64,000 nt of DNA from contig NZ_CP019333.1 of the NCBI RefSeq assembly GCF_002163875.1, positions 1,060,864 through 1,124,863 of the forward strand, written 5' to 3'. Below the pieces are notes generated by a model that saw only the letters and a list, made by a program, of their open reading frames with translations, was not told where the DNA came from and did not search any database. Both the position numbers and the translations under genes were made by a program. Within the stretch, counting starts at the first letter, position 1, and every line of letters begins with the position of its first letter. Below, piece by piece: positions 36,406-45,232 of this stretch. This DNA is from Gilvibacter sp. SZ-19 (GTDB taxonomy: Bacteria; Bacteroidota; Bacteroidia; Flavobacteriales; Flavobacteriaceae).

Positions 36406-37269
36406 ATGATTAGGACCTCATTATACATTCGATACTTCCACTTTGGTATTCTTTTCCTATTACTCTCCCTTAACGCCTGCCAAGAGTCGGTTAATAATGA
36501 TAGCCAGAGAGCCAAAATCGCAATGCGCGAAATAGGGCACCAGTTGCTGCTAACCGCAAAGGATTCTACCTCTTACATTCCGCCAATTGAAACCTTAGAA
36601 AACAATTCTTACCTACTTTCTTTCGATACAGATATTTCAATAAATCCGCAGTATTTAGTGGATCAGATGAAAGACAAAATGCTCCGTGCTGGCTTTACCC
36701 AGAATTATACCGTCGAAGTAAAAAATTGTGAAGATCTCCAGGTGGCTTACAGCTATGAGATCGCTAAAGAAGAACATCGAACCATAATTCCGTGTGGCAC
36801 ACGAATTCTCCCAAAAGGATGTTACCAGATTCAACTCTTTATAAGCCCCTTGCAAAAAACCTCGGCTACGATACCTTGGTGGTGGTTGGCCTTTCCAATA
36901 ATCATTGCCGGATTGGTGTTGTTTCATTTTCGTAAGAAAGCTGCAACAACCAACGAAGATGCTAATGATTTCAAATCCCTTGGTGATTTTAGGTTCTATC
37001 CCGATCAAAATAAACTAGTAAAAGCTGCTGTAGAAATCGGTTTGTCGAACAAGGAATGCGAATTATTGGCCATTTTGGTAGAAGCCCCTAACCAAATAAT
37101 CAAAAGAGAAGAATTGCTCAAACGCGTTTGGGAAGATAACGGAGTGGTCACCGGTAGGAGTTTAGACACTTATATTTCTAAACTACGTAAAAAACTAAAG
37201 GACGACGATAGGATCCAAATAGTAAATGTTCACGGAGTAGGTTACAAGCTAAGCTTTAGTACTAAATAA
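36406..37269 (+). CDS. Membrane-bound one-component regulator with OmpR-type winged helix
   Basis: 287 residues from the ATG at 36406; the open frame extends to 36334, but only from here does a signal/anchor follow. An N-terminal hydrophobic segment ends in a lipobox-like LNAC. A periplasmic region of about 140 residues with three Cys follows, then a transmembrane helix (TIPWWWLAFPIIIAGLVLFHF), then a cytoplasmic Trans_reg_C winged helix ending DDRIQIVNVHGVGYKL. The topology is ToxR/CadC reversed (sensor first, DNA-binding last). There is no receiver domain or kinase nearby. A likely target is the divergent YceI operon. Confidence 0.85.
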   Translation: MIRTSLYIRYFHFGILFLLLSLNACQESVNNDSQRAKIAMREIGHQLLLTAKDSTSYIPPIETLENNSYLLSFDTDISINPQYLVDQMKDKMLRAGFTQNYTVEVKNCEDLQVAYSYEIAKEEHRTIIPCGTRILPKGCYQIQLFISPLQKTSATIPWWWLAFPIIIAGLVLFHFRKKAATTNEDANDFKSLGDFRFYPDQNKLVKAAVEIGLSNKECELLAILVEAPNQIIKREELLKRVWEDNGVVTGRSLDTYISKLRKKLKDDDRIQIVNVHGVGYKLSFSTK

Positions 37270-37272
37270 AAA

Positions 37273-37290
37273 GCCGGGATTTCTCCCGGC
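37273..37290. terminator. Bidirectional intrinsic terminator
   Basis: A 7-bp GC stem (37273-37279 with 37284-37290, arm GCCGGGA) and TTTC loop between the convergent regulator and acidic/basic lipoprotein genes; A-run on the left. Confidence 0.8.
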
Positions 37291-37299
37291 CTGCATTGC

Positions 37300-38382
37300 T
37301 TAATTCTCCCAAAAAAAGTGATCGTAAGATGATCCTGTGCTAACTTTCTTGTGGACAGTTTTAAGCTGCATTTGCTTGGTCTTATACAAATAGCCCGTTG
37401 ATGCCGGAGCGACAATTTTAACTTTTACCGATCTGCGACGACGGGTTTTTGTCTTGTTCAACTCTACTGGTTCCATACAGTCAAAGCGTACAGAGATTCC
37501 GCGGATTTCTGCCGTGATTCTTCCGCGACGACGACGCCACTTACCTCTTTTCTTTTTGTAATGAACCGTTTTAGATTTAATGCGAGAGCCCCAAAGCCCG
37601 CTTGGGTGAGACAGTTTTTGTTTACCTTTTATGCGACGGTTTGAAGTTGGGTAATAATATCTTGAACGATCAAAACCTAGACGACATTCAGCACCTCCAT
37701 CAGTTCCAGTGGTTCCTGAATTTCCACCGTAGTTTCCGGAGCTACCACCTCCTGTGTATCCTCCATAGATCTCTACACCATCTACATCTACAAACTCCTC
37801 TGCATTAGAAACAGCAATTGTTTCAAGCAGATTTACATCCATAGTGCTAACCGTAATGTATCCGTAACGTGTTATATGATACAACAAGCGTCCTATCTTA
37901 ACATTTCCAAATTCGTTAACAACCGTACGAACCTCGTCGTCGAAAATATAATGATTGTCTGGATCATTCTTATCGTCAAGGATATCATTAGCCAACCACT
38001 CATCTTCTTTTTCGCGCAGCAGTTTTCTTAAGGAGGTGAATCCTACAAACTGATTTTCAAAATCGATCAATGGCTGCGCTGGATCGTATTTAAGCTCATC
38101 TTCCATTTCATCTAGAGCTTCGTCTTCTAGATGGCCCCAAGAGGCTAAAAATTCGTCATCATAGGCTTCCACCTGCTCTTCCAGCAGAGCGACAGTGCTT
38201 TTAAATGTTTCCATGTCAGGAAAGTCAAGCATATTCTTGTAGACTCTGACCATTGGGCTTGCCTTAGCCTCAAGGTTTACTTCGTCTACTGCGGAATCGT
38301 TCAATGGTTCTTGCTCACAAGAACCCATAAATGCAATCAAGAACAACAGCCCAAAGTGCTGAATAATCTGTTTAGTTTTCAT
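37300..38382 (-). CDS. Hypothetical lipoprotein with acidic N-terminal and very basic C-terminal half
   Basis: 360 residues. SPII signal (FMGSCEQ, Cys22). Residues about 45-205 are strongly acidic. A Gly/Ser-rich hinge (about 207-230) follows, then a highly basic part (about 235-345) with KKKRGKWRRRRGR and KTKTRRRRSVKVK. No family is recognised. The charge split suggests self-association, binding to a polyanion or to the acidic half of another copy. It has no obvious partner genes. Confidence 0.7.
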   Translation of the reverse strand: MKTKQIIQHFGLLFLIAFMGSCEQEPLNDSAVDEVNLEAKASPMVRVYKNMLDFPDMETFKSTVALLEEQVEAYDDEFLASWGHLEDEALDEMEDELKYDPAQPLIDFENQFVGFTSLRKLLREKEDEWLANDILDDKNDPDNHYIFDDEVRTVVNEFGNVKIGRLLYHITRYGYITVSTMDVNLLETIAVSNAEEFVDVDGVEIYGGYTGGGSSGNYGGNSGTTGTDGGAECRLGFDRSRYYYPTSNRRIKGKQKLSHPSGLWGSRIKSKTVHYKKKRGKWRRRRGRITAEIRGISVRFDCMEPVELNKTKTRRRRSVKVKIVAPASTGYLYKTKQMQLKTVHKKVSTGSSYDHFFWEN

Positions 38383-38425
38383 AGGATATAAATTTGAATT
38401 AATACCCTACTGTTACTTGAGGAGT

Positions 38426-39610
38426 TTATCTGTTACCCATCTTATGCCTACTTTTTTTGAATAAAAAAAGTAGTAATAGAGGAACCATAGCAAGAAGCCA
38501 CCACCAATTGTTCTGAAGGCCAGAGAATTCTATTGCCGATGGATCTCCCATAAGTGCGAAAGAACTCCAATAAAAAGGAGAGGCTTCTGATAATTGGGCA
38601 TTCTTCAGATAATTAAGTCGTGCCAATTGCAAAGCTGTGGCTTTGTCTTTTCCGTCGCTTAAAATCTTGTAGAAATCTTTTAATATTAACTGCGTCGCTT
38701 TATCGTTAGTACTCCACCTTGTACTTATTACGGATTTACTTCCGGAATAAAAAAATCCTCTCGCCAGACTAGCAACACCTTCACCTTTTTGAATCTGGCC
38801 AGAAGCCGTGTTGCACGCACTTAATACAACTAGTTCGTTGTTCAGATTCAATGCATAGAGATCATTTAAGTAAACCAAGCTGTCTTTTAGCGCTATCCAG
38901 GGTTGCTCATCGGCAGCTGCGTGTGTTGCCAAATGTAAAATCCGACTTTGTGATGCTTTTTTAAAGAATGTGCTGCGGTTTGCTATAGAATCAATGAATA
39001 CATCACCTCCCAAAACTTCATTGGCTTCTAGAAGCTCTTCCTTTGTGTAAGGAAGCAAAGGCAAATCGTGCTCCTCAAAAGAGACTGGTGCAATTCCTAA
39101 GAAGTTCATTGATTTAAACAAGTCGTCGCCCAAATTATCCTTCTTGAGCAGACCCATTGACGGAGAATAACCAATAGTATATTGTGAAAACAAATAGGTT
39201 GGAGTTTTTGTGTCAACCACCAATGCCTCAAAGGGTATATAACCTAATTCATTTGCTGCAATTATTATAAGATCATCGTAGTCGCTAAGTTTTTCTTGAA
39301 GTGCTGGCGGAAACAAAAGCTGATACAGCTCATTGGAGATCGCGTAAAATCTATCTGCATCTGCGCCAGTAGTGAAAGGCCGAGAGACCTGATTCATAAA
39401 TTTAGCAATCAATGAATTCAACAGGTCTTTATTCTCTAATGGAAAAAGTAATACTTCGTTTCTACTGACAAACAAAACTTGGGCTTTCTTTCGGTCTGCA
39501 TCTCCACCACCCCAAAGAAAGTGCAATGCAGCGCTTCCTGGTTTTAGCTTTGATCTGGCTTTTTCTAAAGACTGAGCCTCAAACCAGTTTTGCGCTTGAA
39601 TTAGATTCAT
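38426..39610 (-). CDS. CHAT-domain protease-like protein, possibly 5'-truncated
   Basis: 394 residues from the first ATG. The CHAT caspase-like fold carries His230 (HLATHA) and Cys266 (LSACNTASG), the catalytic dyad, and ends FYWSSFALMGDPS. A C-terminal transmembrane helix (WWWLLAMVPLLLLFLF) and a short basic tail follow. Flavobacterial CHAT proteins usually carry a long TPR region first; here the same frame stays open without an ATG to 39700 and encodes a coil-like continuation, so this may be the remnant of a longer gene or start at a rare codon. Substrate unknown. Confidence 0.8.
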   Translation of the reverse strand: MNLIQAQNWFEAQSLEKARSKLKPGSAALHFLWGGGDADRKKAQVLFVSRNEVLLFPLENKDLLNSLIAKFMNQVSRPFTTGADADRFYAISNELYQLLFPPALQEKLSDYDDLIIIAANELGYIPFEALVVDTKTPTYLFSQYTIGYSPSMGLLKKDNLGDDLFKSMNFLGIAPVSFEEHDLPLLPYTKEELLEANEVLGGDVFIDSIANRSTFFKKASQSRILHLATHAAADEQPWIALKDSLVYLNDLYALNLNNELVVLSACNTASGQIQKGEGVASLARGFFYSGSKSVISTRWSTNDKATQLILKDFYKILSDGKDKATALQLARLNYLKNAQLSEASPFYWSSFALMGDPSAIEFSGLQNNWWWLLAMVPLLLLFLFKKSRHKMGNR

Positions 39611-39902
39611 TCCCTTTGTGGTAATACTATCTAAAATAGAAGCTTTTCGTTGTTTGGTTTGATACAGTTGGGTTTGGTTATTTTGCTGTTTGCAAGCTAT
39701 TTAAACCACTTGATACCGCTTTCAGGGCATACCCTTGAAATAAAAATTCAGGGTATTCCCTGAGAAGATCAGAAACTTAATTTACGCTCTGGTTTTTCTG
39801 CGGATGTATTAAGCCATGAGCCAGCCTGCCGCGCTGGATGTGGCCTTGGAAGAGTACAAGTTATACCAAAAGAAAAAGCCATCATTTCTGATGGCTTCTA
39901 GA
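39611..39902. other. Region upstream of the CHAT gene with two palindromic sites
   Basis: It contains an in-frame extension of the CHAT frame (39611-39700) without ATG, ended by a stop at 39701-39703. Two related near-palindromes lie beyond it: CAGGGCATACCCTTG (39723-39737) and CAGGGTATTCCCTG (39749-39762), with centres about 26 bp apart, likely a dimeric regulator site. Nothing else is recognised up to the terminator at 39876. Confidence 0.55.
39876..39897. terminator. Intrinsic terminator of the GIY-YIG gene
   Basis: A 9-bp stem (39876-39884 with 39889-39897, arm AAGCCATCA) with a TTTC loop, preceded by an A-run that gives a U-tract for leftward transcription. Confidence 0.75.
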
Positions 39903-40184
39903 CTATCGTTTGGGATAATTTACTTTCTCAAAAGTATCTCTAAGTAATAATTTTAGCATTTTCTTCCCTGTTGATGTCTTAAAGTATCTTTCTCTTCTTA
40001 AGGCATCCGTTTTTGTTATGAAAAACTCGCAATAAATTAATTTTAAAGGAATTCTTGACGACGTACTTTTCGTACGTTTACTGTTGTGATCAATTAATCG
40101 CTGCTCAAGATTGGTTGTAAAACCATGGTATAGAAGAAGGTCTTTTTCGCTTTGTAATACATAAACGCAAAATGGTAAAATCAT
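39903..40184 (-). CDS. GIY-YIG nuclease superfamily protein (UvrC-N-like small type)
   Basis: 93 residues. VYVLQSEKDLLLYHGFTTNLEQRLIDHN fits the GIY-YIG fold, with Tyr, the conserved Arg (QRL) and His-Asn in place, followed by LIYCEFFITKTDALRRERYFK where the catalytic Glu lies. The second half-motif reads YHG instead of YIG, a mild deviation. The small stand-alone form is common in Bacteroidetes; its DNA target is unknown and many copies appear mobile or repair-related. Confidence 0.8.
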   Translation of the reverse strand: MILPFCVYVLQSEKDLLLYHGFTTNLEQRLIDHNSKRTKSTSSRIPLKLIYCEFFITKTDALRRERYFKTSTGKKMLKLLLRDTFEKVNYPKR

Positions 40185-40202
40185 AACATATAGGTATAAA
40201 AA

Positions 40203-40233
40203 AACCCACCTCTATTAACCAATAGGGTGGGTT
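40203..40233. terminator. Hairpin between tRNA-Asn and the GIY-YIG gene
   Basis: An 8-bp stem (40203-40210 with 40226-40233) continues inward with 5 more pairs (40212-40216 with 40221-40225), with a preceding A-run. It probably ends leftward transcription coming from the tRNA. Confidence 0.6.
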
Positions 40234-40287
40234 AAATCTTAACTGGCAGTAAAGTAGAACAAGTTCACGTTACTGCCGTGAAGTGCA

Positions 40288-40311
40288 AAAAGCAACCCGA
40301 AGGTTGCTTTT
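40288..40311. terminator. Intrinsic terminator next to tRNA-Asn
   Basis: A 10-bp stem (40288-40297 with 40302-40311, arm AAAAGCAACC) with a CGAA tetraloop directly downstream of the tRNA on the minus strand. Confidence 0.85.
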
Positions 40312-40324
40312 TTCTACTTCTCGG

Positions 40325-40398
40325 CTCCTCCACTTGGACTCGAACCAAGGACACCCTGATTAACAGTCAGGTGCTCTAACCAACTGAGCTATGGAGGA
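40325..40398 (-). tRNA. tRNA-Asn (anticodon GTT)
   Basis: On the minus strand: 7-bp acceptor stem (TCCTCCA with TGGAGGA), D-loop with AGCTCAGTTGGTTAGAGC, anticodon arm CCTGA-CTGTTAA-TCAGG giving GTT, T-arm GGTTCGAGTCC and discriminator G. The CCA end is not encoded. No integrated element is seen at its 3' end. Confidence 0.96.
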
Positions 40399-40463
40399 AT
40401 TTCGCTAAGCGGACGCAAATATAAATTTATTTTTATTCCACTACAAGCAAATTATACTTTTTT

Positions 40464-41789
40464 CTATCCAAATAGCCATCGATATAAATCGTTCCCATTT
40501 GCAAAGAGTACTAAGGCGATCAATAAGAAGAATCCTATCATCTGAGCGTACTCCATAAACTTATCGCTCGGCTTTCTTCCAGAGACTATCTCATAGAGCA
40601 AAAACATAACATGTCCTCCATCTAAAGCAGGAATAGGCAGTATGTTCATAAAGGCCAAAATGATAGAGATAAGTGCGGTGTTGAACCAAAAGGCTGTCCA
40701 ACTCCAAGTACCAGGAAACAGGTTTCCAATAGCCCCGAAACCACCTATCTGCGTAGCTCCTTCTTTGGTAAACACATATTTGAATTGCTTCACATAATCT
40801 ACCAGAATATTATATCCAAAAACGGTTCCGCCGCTAAGGCTTTCCCAAAAGCTGTATTTAATGACCTCGAATTTACCATCGTATTCTTTGCCGTAATTGT
40901 TTATCCCGGCCTTGCCTTTCTCATTCGGTGTTACAGTGATCTCTTTCTTCTGACCGTTTCTGTTCACTGCAAAGAGAATAGGCTTGCCTGCATTACCGGC
41001 AACATTCTCCTGAACCATTTTCCAGCTAGCGGTCATTACCCCGCCAACCTCAAGAACAACGTCTCCTTTTTGTAATCCGGCCTCTGCTCCAGGCAAGCCC
41101 GGAATTACAGTGTCTATTACCGGTTTTCGCCAACGGTTAAACGGGTTGGTATCTCCTGACTTGAACATGCGCATACCAATATCTTCTGGTAAGCTGATGG
41201 TCTCTTGGTCACCGTTGGAATGGGCTACGGTTATATTGTCTACATCTCTTAAAAAGATATATCGATTCAAATCGCCCAGATCCTTGAACTCTTCTCCGTT
41301 AACGGCCAAAATATGATCGCCGTCTTTAAAACCTAGTTCTTTAAAACTTTGCGCTACAGAGAAACCTCTAGGGGCAAGTTCTGGTGTAATAATACGTTCT
41401 CCATTTACATAGAAGATACCGATGTAAATAAGCAGTCCGACAATAATATTCACTGTCACACCACCGACCATAATAATAAGACGTTGCCAGGCGGGTTTAG
41501 ATCTGAATTCCCATGGCTGCGGAGGTTGTGCCATTTGTTCTTTGTCCATGGATTCGTCTATCATCCCAGAGATCTTTACATATCCGCCAAGAGGCAGCCA
41601 TCCGATCCCGTAAACGGTCTCGCCGATCTTCTTTTTGAACAAGGAATATTTTATATCGAAGAACAAGTAGAATTTCTCTACTCGGGTTTTAAAAAGTTTG
41701 GCAGGTATAAAGTGCCCCAGCTCGTGTAGTACAATTAGAATGGACAAACTCAAAAGGAGCTGTGCGGCTTTGACCCAAAATTCGCTCAT
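40464..41789 (-). CDS. rseP: Site-2 intramembrane zinc protease RseP
   Basis: 441 residues from the ATG at 41789; a TTG eight codons upstream is less likely. The first helix carries HELGHF (zinc and catalytic Glu), a PDZ-like domain follows in the middle, and the last helices contain NILPIPALDGGH, the third-ligand motif of S2P proteases. It cleaves anti-sigma factors or signal peptides within the inner membrane. Length matches RseP (about 440-450). Confidence 0.94.
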   Translation of the reverse strand: MSEFWVKAAQLLLSLSILIVLHELGHFIPAKLFKTRVEKFYLFFDIKYSLFKKKIGETVYGIGWLPLGGYVKISGMIDESMDKEQMAQPPQPWEFRSKPAWQRLIIMVGGVTVNIIVGLLIYIGIFYVNGERIITPELAPRGFSVAQSFKELGFKDGDHILAVNGEEFKDLGDLNRYIFLRDVDNITVAHSNGDQETISLPEDIGMRMFKSGDTNPFNRWRKPVIDTVIPGLPGAEAGLQKGDVVLEVGGVMTASWKMVQENVAGNAGKPILFAVNRNGQKKEITVTPNEKGKAGINNYGKEYDGKFEVIKYSFWESLSGGTVFGYNILVDYVKQFKYVFTKEGATQIGGFGAIGNLFPGTWSWTAFWFNTALISIILAFMNILPIPALDGGHVMFLLYEIVSGRKPSDKFMEYAQMIGFFLLIALVLFANGNDLYRWLFG

Positions 41790-41948
41790 AGCATAAAAAT
41801 TAGAGGACAAAAGTAACTTATTCGTATGGCTTTAGAAAATGCTGCGGACTTGCTTAGGGCCTTGAGCTAGAATTTTTAACGCATTTTTATCATTGGGAGC
41901 TTTCAATTGCAGGGGTGGCGTTAAAATCTTTAAAAACTGCCTTGGTTA

Positions 41949-41980
41949 TTGTGGGGTCTTCTCTGGCCGTCGTACCTTTG
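41949..41980 (+). promoter_or_regulatory. Sigma-A promoter of the SCO gene
   Basis: TTG at 41949-41951, 21-base spacer, TACCTTTG at 41973-41980: a full match to the flavobacterial consensus. The start codon at 41998 is 18 bases beyond the -7 element, so the leader is very short, and this supports the chosen start over the longer open frame from 41893. Confidence 0.7.
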
Positions 41981-41997
41981 CGAAAAGCGGTCTTATC

Positions 41998-42663
41998 ATG
42001 CTCGATTTCTTTGCGAAATACAAGTTCTTCGGATTGGTAATGTTAGTGTTATCTGCCCTTATCATTGCATTGATGTACCGCGCTTTAAAACCTCAGGACA
42101 AACTTCCTATCATTGAACCTGTGAGTGTGAGCGAAGAACTGGTGGACCCCAGTATGCAATTTGTAAAAAAGTACCACAGCATACCAGACTTCTCGCTTTT
42201 AAATCAGAACGGAGATACCATAAGTCAGGCCGATTACCAGGACAAGATCTACGTTGCCGATTTCTTCTTCACGACCTGTGTTACTATCTGTCCGGTAATG
42301 ACAGATCATATGGCACAAATACAGCGAGAATTGCAAGGCGACCCTATGGTCAAGTTGCTTTCTCATTCGGTTACTCCAGAGATCGATTCGGTGCCTCAGC
42401 TTAAAAAATATGCCTTAGAGAAAGGCGTGAATGATTCCGTGTGGAATCTGGTCACCGGAGATCGGGAGCAGATCTACGATCTGGCTCGCAAAGCTTACTT
42501 TGCTGCCAAAAAAGATGCGGTTGGTGAGTACGGTATGATACATACCGAAAACTTTGTACTTGTAGACAAAGAAAAACGCATTCGCGGTTATTATGACGGT
42601 ACCGCTCCAGACGATATTGAGCGCTTGCTTCAGGATATCGCCATTCTAAAAGCCGAATACTAG
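41998..42663 (+). CDS. SCO1/SenC-family copper chaperone-like protein
   Basis: 221 residues. An N-terminal membrane anchor (about 8-27) is followed by a thioredoxin-fold domain with CVTICPVM, the CxxxCP copper/redox site, and the later His in EYGMIHTENF that completes the metal site. SCO proteins deliver copper to, or reduce, the CuA site of cytochrome c oxidase on the outside of the inner membrane. The start is chosen by the promoter just upstream. Confidence 0.9.
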   Translation: MLDFFAKYKFFGLVMLVLSALIIALMYRALKPQDKLPIIEPVSVSEELVDPSMQFVKKYHSIPDFSLLNQNGDTISQADYQDKIYVADFFFTTCVTICPVMTDHMAQIQRELQGDPMVKLLSHSVTPEIDSVPQLKKYALEKGVNDSVWNLVTGDREQIYDLARKAYFAAKKDAVGEYGMIHTENFVLVDKEKRIRGYYDGTAPDDIERLLQDIAILKAEY

Positions 42664-42676
42664 AAAAAAGCCCCTT

Positions 42677-42711
42677 TTGCTTTCGGAACTTATGCAGAAG
42701 TGCTATTTTTG
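42677..42711 (+). promoter_or_regulatory. Putative promoter of feoAB
   Basis: TTG at 42677-42679 and TATTTTTG at 42704-42711, spacer 24 bases. The feoA start is 29 bases further on. No clear Fur box was seen. Confidence 0.45.
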
Positions 42712-42739
42712 TTGTTTAAAATCAGTCTAAATAAGCGCA

Positions 42740-42967
42740 ATGCCTACCATAGCCAATCTAAATCGCGGACAAAAGGGAATAATCAAGGATTTTCCCATAG
42801 AAACTGTGCCGCTTAAATTGTTAGAAATGGGTTGTTTACCTGGCATGGAGGTGGAGTTGGTTCAGCTCGCGCCATTTAGTGATCCGCTTTACCTCAACAT
42901 CAACGGGAGTCATCTGGCCATCCGCAGAGAAACCGCCCTGCAAATAGAAATCGAACTGCTGAGCTAA
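42740..42967 (+). CDS. feoA: FeoA domain protein
   Basis: 75 residues with the FeoA SH3-like fold (NRGQKGIIKDFP, LLEMGCLPGMEVELVQLAPFSDPLYLNINGSHLAIRRETA). It is a small cytosolic partner of FeoB in ferrous iron uptake. Its stop overlaps the feoB start by one base (TAATG), so the two are coupled. Confidence 0.95.
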   Translation: MPTIANLNRGQKGIIKDFPIETVPLKLLEMGCLPGMEVELVQLAPFSDPLYLNINGSHLAIRRETALQIEIELLS

Positions 42968-45066
42968 TGGCCAAACAATTCAATGTTGCGCTCATTGGAA
43001 ACCCCAACACGGGGAAGACCTCTGTTTTCAATCAACTTACCGGGCTCAACCAAAAGGTAGGAAACTATCCGGGGATCACCGTTGAGAAGAAACAAGGTAT
43101 CTGTAAGTTGCCACGTGGTGTTAAGGCCCATATATTAGATCTACCCGGCACTTACAGCCTCAATGCTTCCTCTTTAGATGAGAACGTGGTCATAGAACTG
43201 CTGCTCAACAAGAACGACAAGGATTTTCCAGATGTCGCTGTGGTGGTTGCCGATGTAGAGAACCTAAAGCGCAACCTGTTACTTTTTACGCAGATCAAAG
43301 ACTTGGGGATTCCTACCATACTGGCTATCAATATGGCAGACCGTATGAAACGCAAAGCCATTACGGTAGATCTAGAGAAACTGGAAGAAAAGCTCAAAAC
43401 CAAGATCGCACTGATCAGCTCGCGCAAGAACCAAGGTTTTGACGAACTCAAAGAGCTGATTGCCAATTACAGACAGGTCTCTACAGAACCTTGTATGAAC
43501 GCCTCAGTGATTGCGCCGGAGTATTTTGATCGACTTAAAAAAGCTTTCCCAAATCAAGAGCTATACAAGCTGTGGTTGGTGATCACCCAAGATGTAAACT
43601 TTGGAAAGGTAGAACGCAATACAGCCGATCTTATCGCGACCTTTCAGACCGAATCTAAAAGCAACCTCAAGCGACTGCAGCAAAAGGAAACCATTAAGCG
43701 CTATCAGTTTATAAACGAAACGCTAAAAGAAACCTTGGTTGTCGACACGGCCAATGCCAAGGATCTGCGCAGTCGATTTGACCGCGTGCTTACCCACAAA
43801 GTATGGGGATATGTGATCTTTTTTAGCATACTCGCCTTGATTTTTCAAGCGATCTTTGATTGGTCCGGTTATCCGATGGATCTCATAGATACTACTTTTA
43901 GCTCCCTTAGCGAATGGATCAAAGCCGTTATGCCTGCCGGAGATTTTACCAATTTATTGGCAGAAGGGATCATTCCTGGGCTGGGCGGAATCGTGATCTT
44001 TATTCCACAGATCGCCTTTTTGTTCTTCTTTATCGCCATCCTGGAAGAGAGCGGCTATATGAGTCGCGTTGTATTCTTAATGGACCGCAGTATGCGCCGA
44101 TTCGGCCTTAGCGGAAAGAGTGTAGTTCCTTTGGTTTCTGGAACCGCTTGCGCCATTCCGGCCATTATGGCAACCCGAAACATAGAGAACTGGAAAGAAC
44201 GCCTGATCACCATTTTGGTAACTCCTTTTACCACCTGTTCGGCGCGACTACCCGTGTATCTGATCATCATTTCATTGGTTATTCCGGAGCAGCGTGTTTT
44301 AGGAATCTTTAGCCTTCAAGGGCTTACGTTGATGTTCTTATACCTCTTAGGATTTGCCTCGGCCATTATTTCTGCCTGGCTTTTAGATCGTTTTCTAAAG
44401 ATCCAATCTAAGAGTTTCTTTGTTATTGAAATGCCAAACTACAAAGTCCCTTTGTTTAAGAATGTGGCTTTGACCGTAGTAGAAAAGACCAAGTCTTTCG
44501 TAGTCGGTGCAGGGAAGATCATCATGGCGATCTCAGTAATACTTTGGGTGTTGGCTTCTTATGGCCCTGGAGATTTCAATAAGGCAGAGCAGATTGTTAA
44601 GCAAGAAAATATAAATAATGGTCTTTCCGAAGAGGAACTAGACGCCCAGATCGCTTCCTTTAAATTGGAGCATTCTTATATCGGAATTCTAGGAAAAGGC
44701 ATAGAACCTGCCGTACAGCCTCTGGGTTACGACTGGAAGATCGGGATAGCGATTTTAAGCAGTTTTGCAGCTCGTGAGGTCTTTGTGGGGACTTTGGCTA
44801 CCATTTACAGTGTGGGCAGCGAGGAAGAAGAGACCATTAAGAATAGAATGGCTGCAGAGGTTAATCCGGTGCTTGGAACACCGCTGTTCAATTTTGCCAG
44901 CGGTATTTCACTGCTGCTCTTTTACGCCTTTGCCATGCAGTGTATGAGTACGTTAGCCATTGTAAAGAAGGAGACCAATTCCTGGAAATGGCCCATGTGG
45001 CAATTACTAACAATGTCTGCAATTGCGTATATTGTAGCTTTAATAACCTATCAAATCCTAAAATAA
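42967..45066 (+). CDS. feoB: Ferrous iron transporter FeoB
   Basis: 699 residues. The N-terminal GTPase domain has G1 GNPNTGKTSVFNQ, G3 DLPGTYSL and G4 NMAD; a helical spacer follows, then the FeoB membrane domain with two Gate regions (SGTACAIPAIMATR and ILSSFAAREVF). It imports Fe2+ across the inner membrane. It is followed after 1 bp by a Cys-rich small protein, completing a FeoA-FeoB-companion operon. Confidence 0.97.
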   Translation: MAKQFNVALIGNPNTGKTSVFNQLTGLNQKVGNYPGITVEKKQGICKLPRGVKAHILDLPGTYSLNASSLDENVVIELLLNKNDKDFPDVAVVVADVENLKRNLLLFTQIKDLGIPTILAINMADRMKRKAITVDLEKLEEKLKTKIALISSRKNQGFDELKELIANYRQVSTEPCMNASVIAPEYFDRLKKAFPNQELYKLWLVITQDVNFGKVERNTADLIATFQTESKSNLKRLQQKETIKRYQFINETLKETLVVDTANAKDLRSRFDRVLTHKVWGYVIFFSILALIFQAIFDWSGYPMDLIDTTFSSLSEWIKAVMPAGDFTNLLAEGIIPGLGGIVIFIPQIAFLFFFIAILEESGYMSRVVFLMDRSMRRFGLSGKSVVPLVSGTACAIPAIMATRNIENWKERLITILVTPFTTCSARLPVYLIIISLVIPEQRVLGIFSLQGLTLMFLYLLGFASAIISAWLLDRFLKIQSKSFFVIEMPNYKVPLFKNVALTVVEKTKSFVVGAGKIIMAISVILWVLASYGPGDFNKAEQIVKQENINNGLSEEELDAQIASFKLEHSYIGILGKGIEPAVQPLGYDWKIGIAILSSFAAREVFVGTLATIYSVGSEEEETIKNRMAAEVNPVLGTPLFNFASGISLLLFYAFAMQCMSTLAIVKKETNSWKWPMWQLLTMSAIAYIVALITYQILK

Positions 45067-45067
45067 G

Positions 45068-45232
45068 ATGATCCAGAAAATTCTAGTCTTTGTAGTCTTT
45101 GCGATCGCGGTAGGTTATCTGCTCAAAAAATTTGTGTGGAACCCTATTTTTGAATCCAGACGCAAACCAGCTGTGGGTACCTTAGACGGTGGTAAGACCA
45201 AATGCGGCAACAAAGATTGCGGCTGTCACTGA
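45068..45232 (+). CDS. FeoB-associated Cys-rich membrane protein
   Basis: 54 residues, too short for most gene finders. A single transmembrane helix (about 5-19) is followed by a short basic stretch and a Cys-rich end, TKCGNKDCGCH. This is the form of the FeoB-associated Cys-rich proteins (FeoC-position companions). It begins 1 bp after feoB. The cysteines may bind iron or an Fe-S cluster, but that is inference. The last 7 bases overlap the convergent secreted-protein gene. Confidence 0.85.
   Translation: MIQKILVFVVFAIAVGYLLKKFVWNPIFESRRKPAVGTLDGGKTKCGNKDCGCH

Noticed and set aside
40325-40398. tRNA-Asn as an integration site of a mobile island
   Set aside because: No duplicated tRNA 3' end, integrase or AT-rich block is seen on either side.
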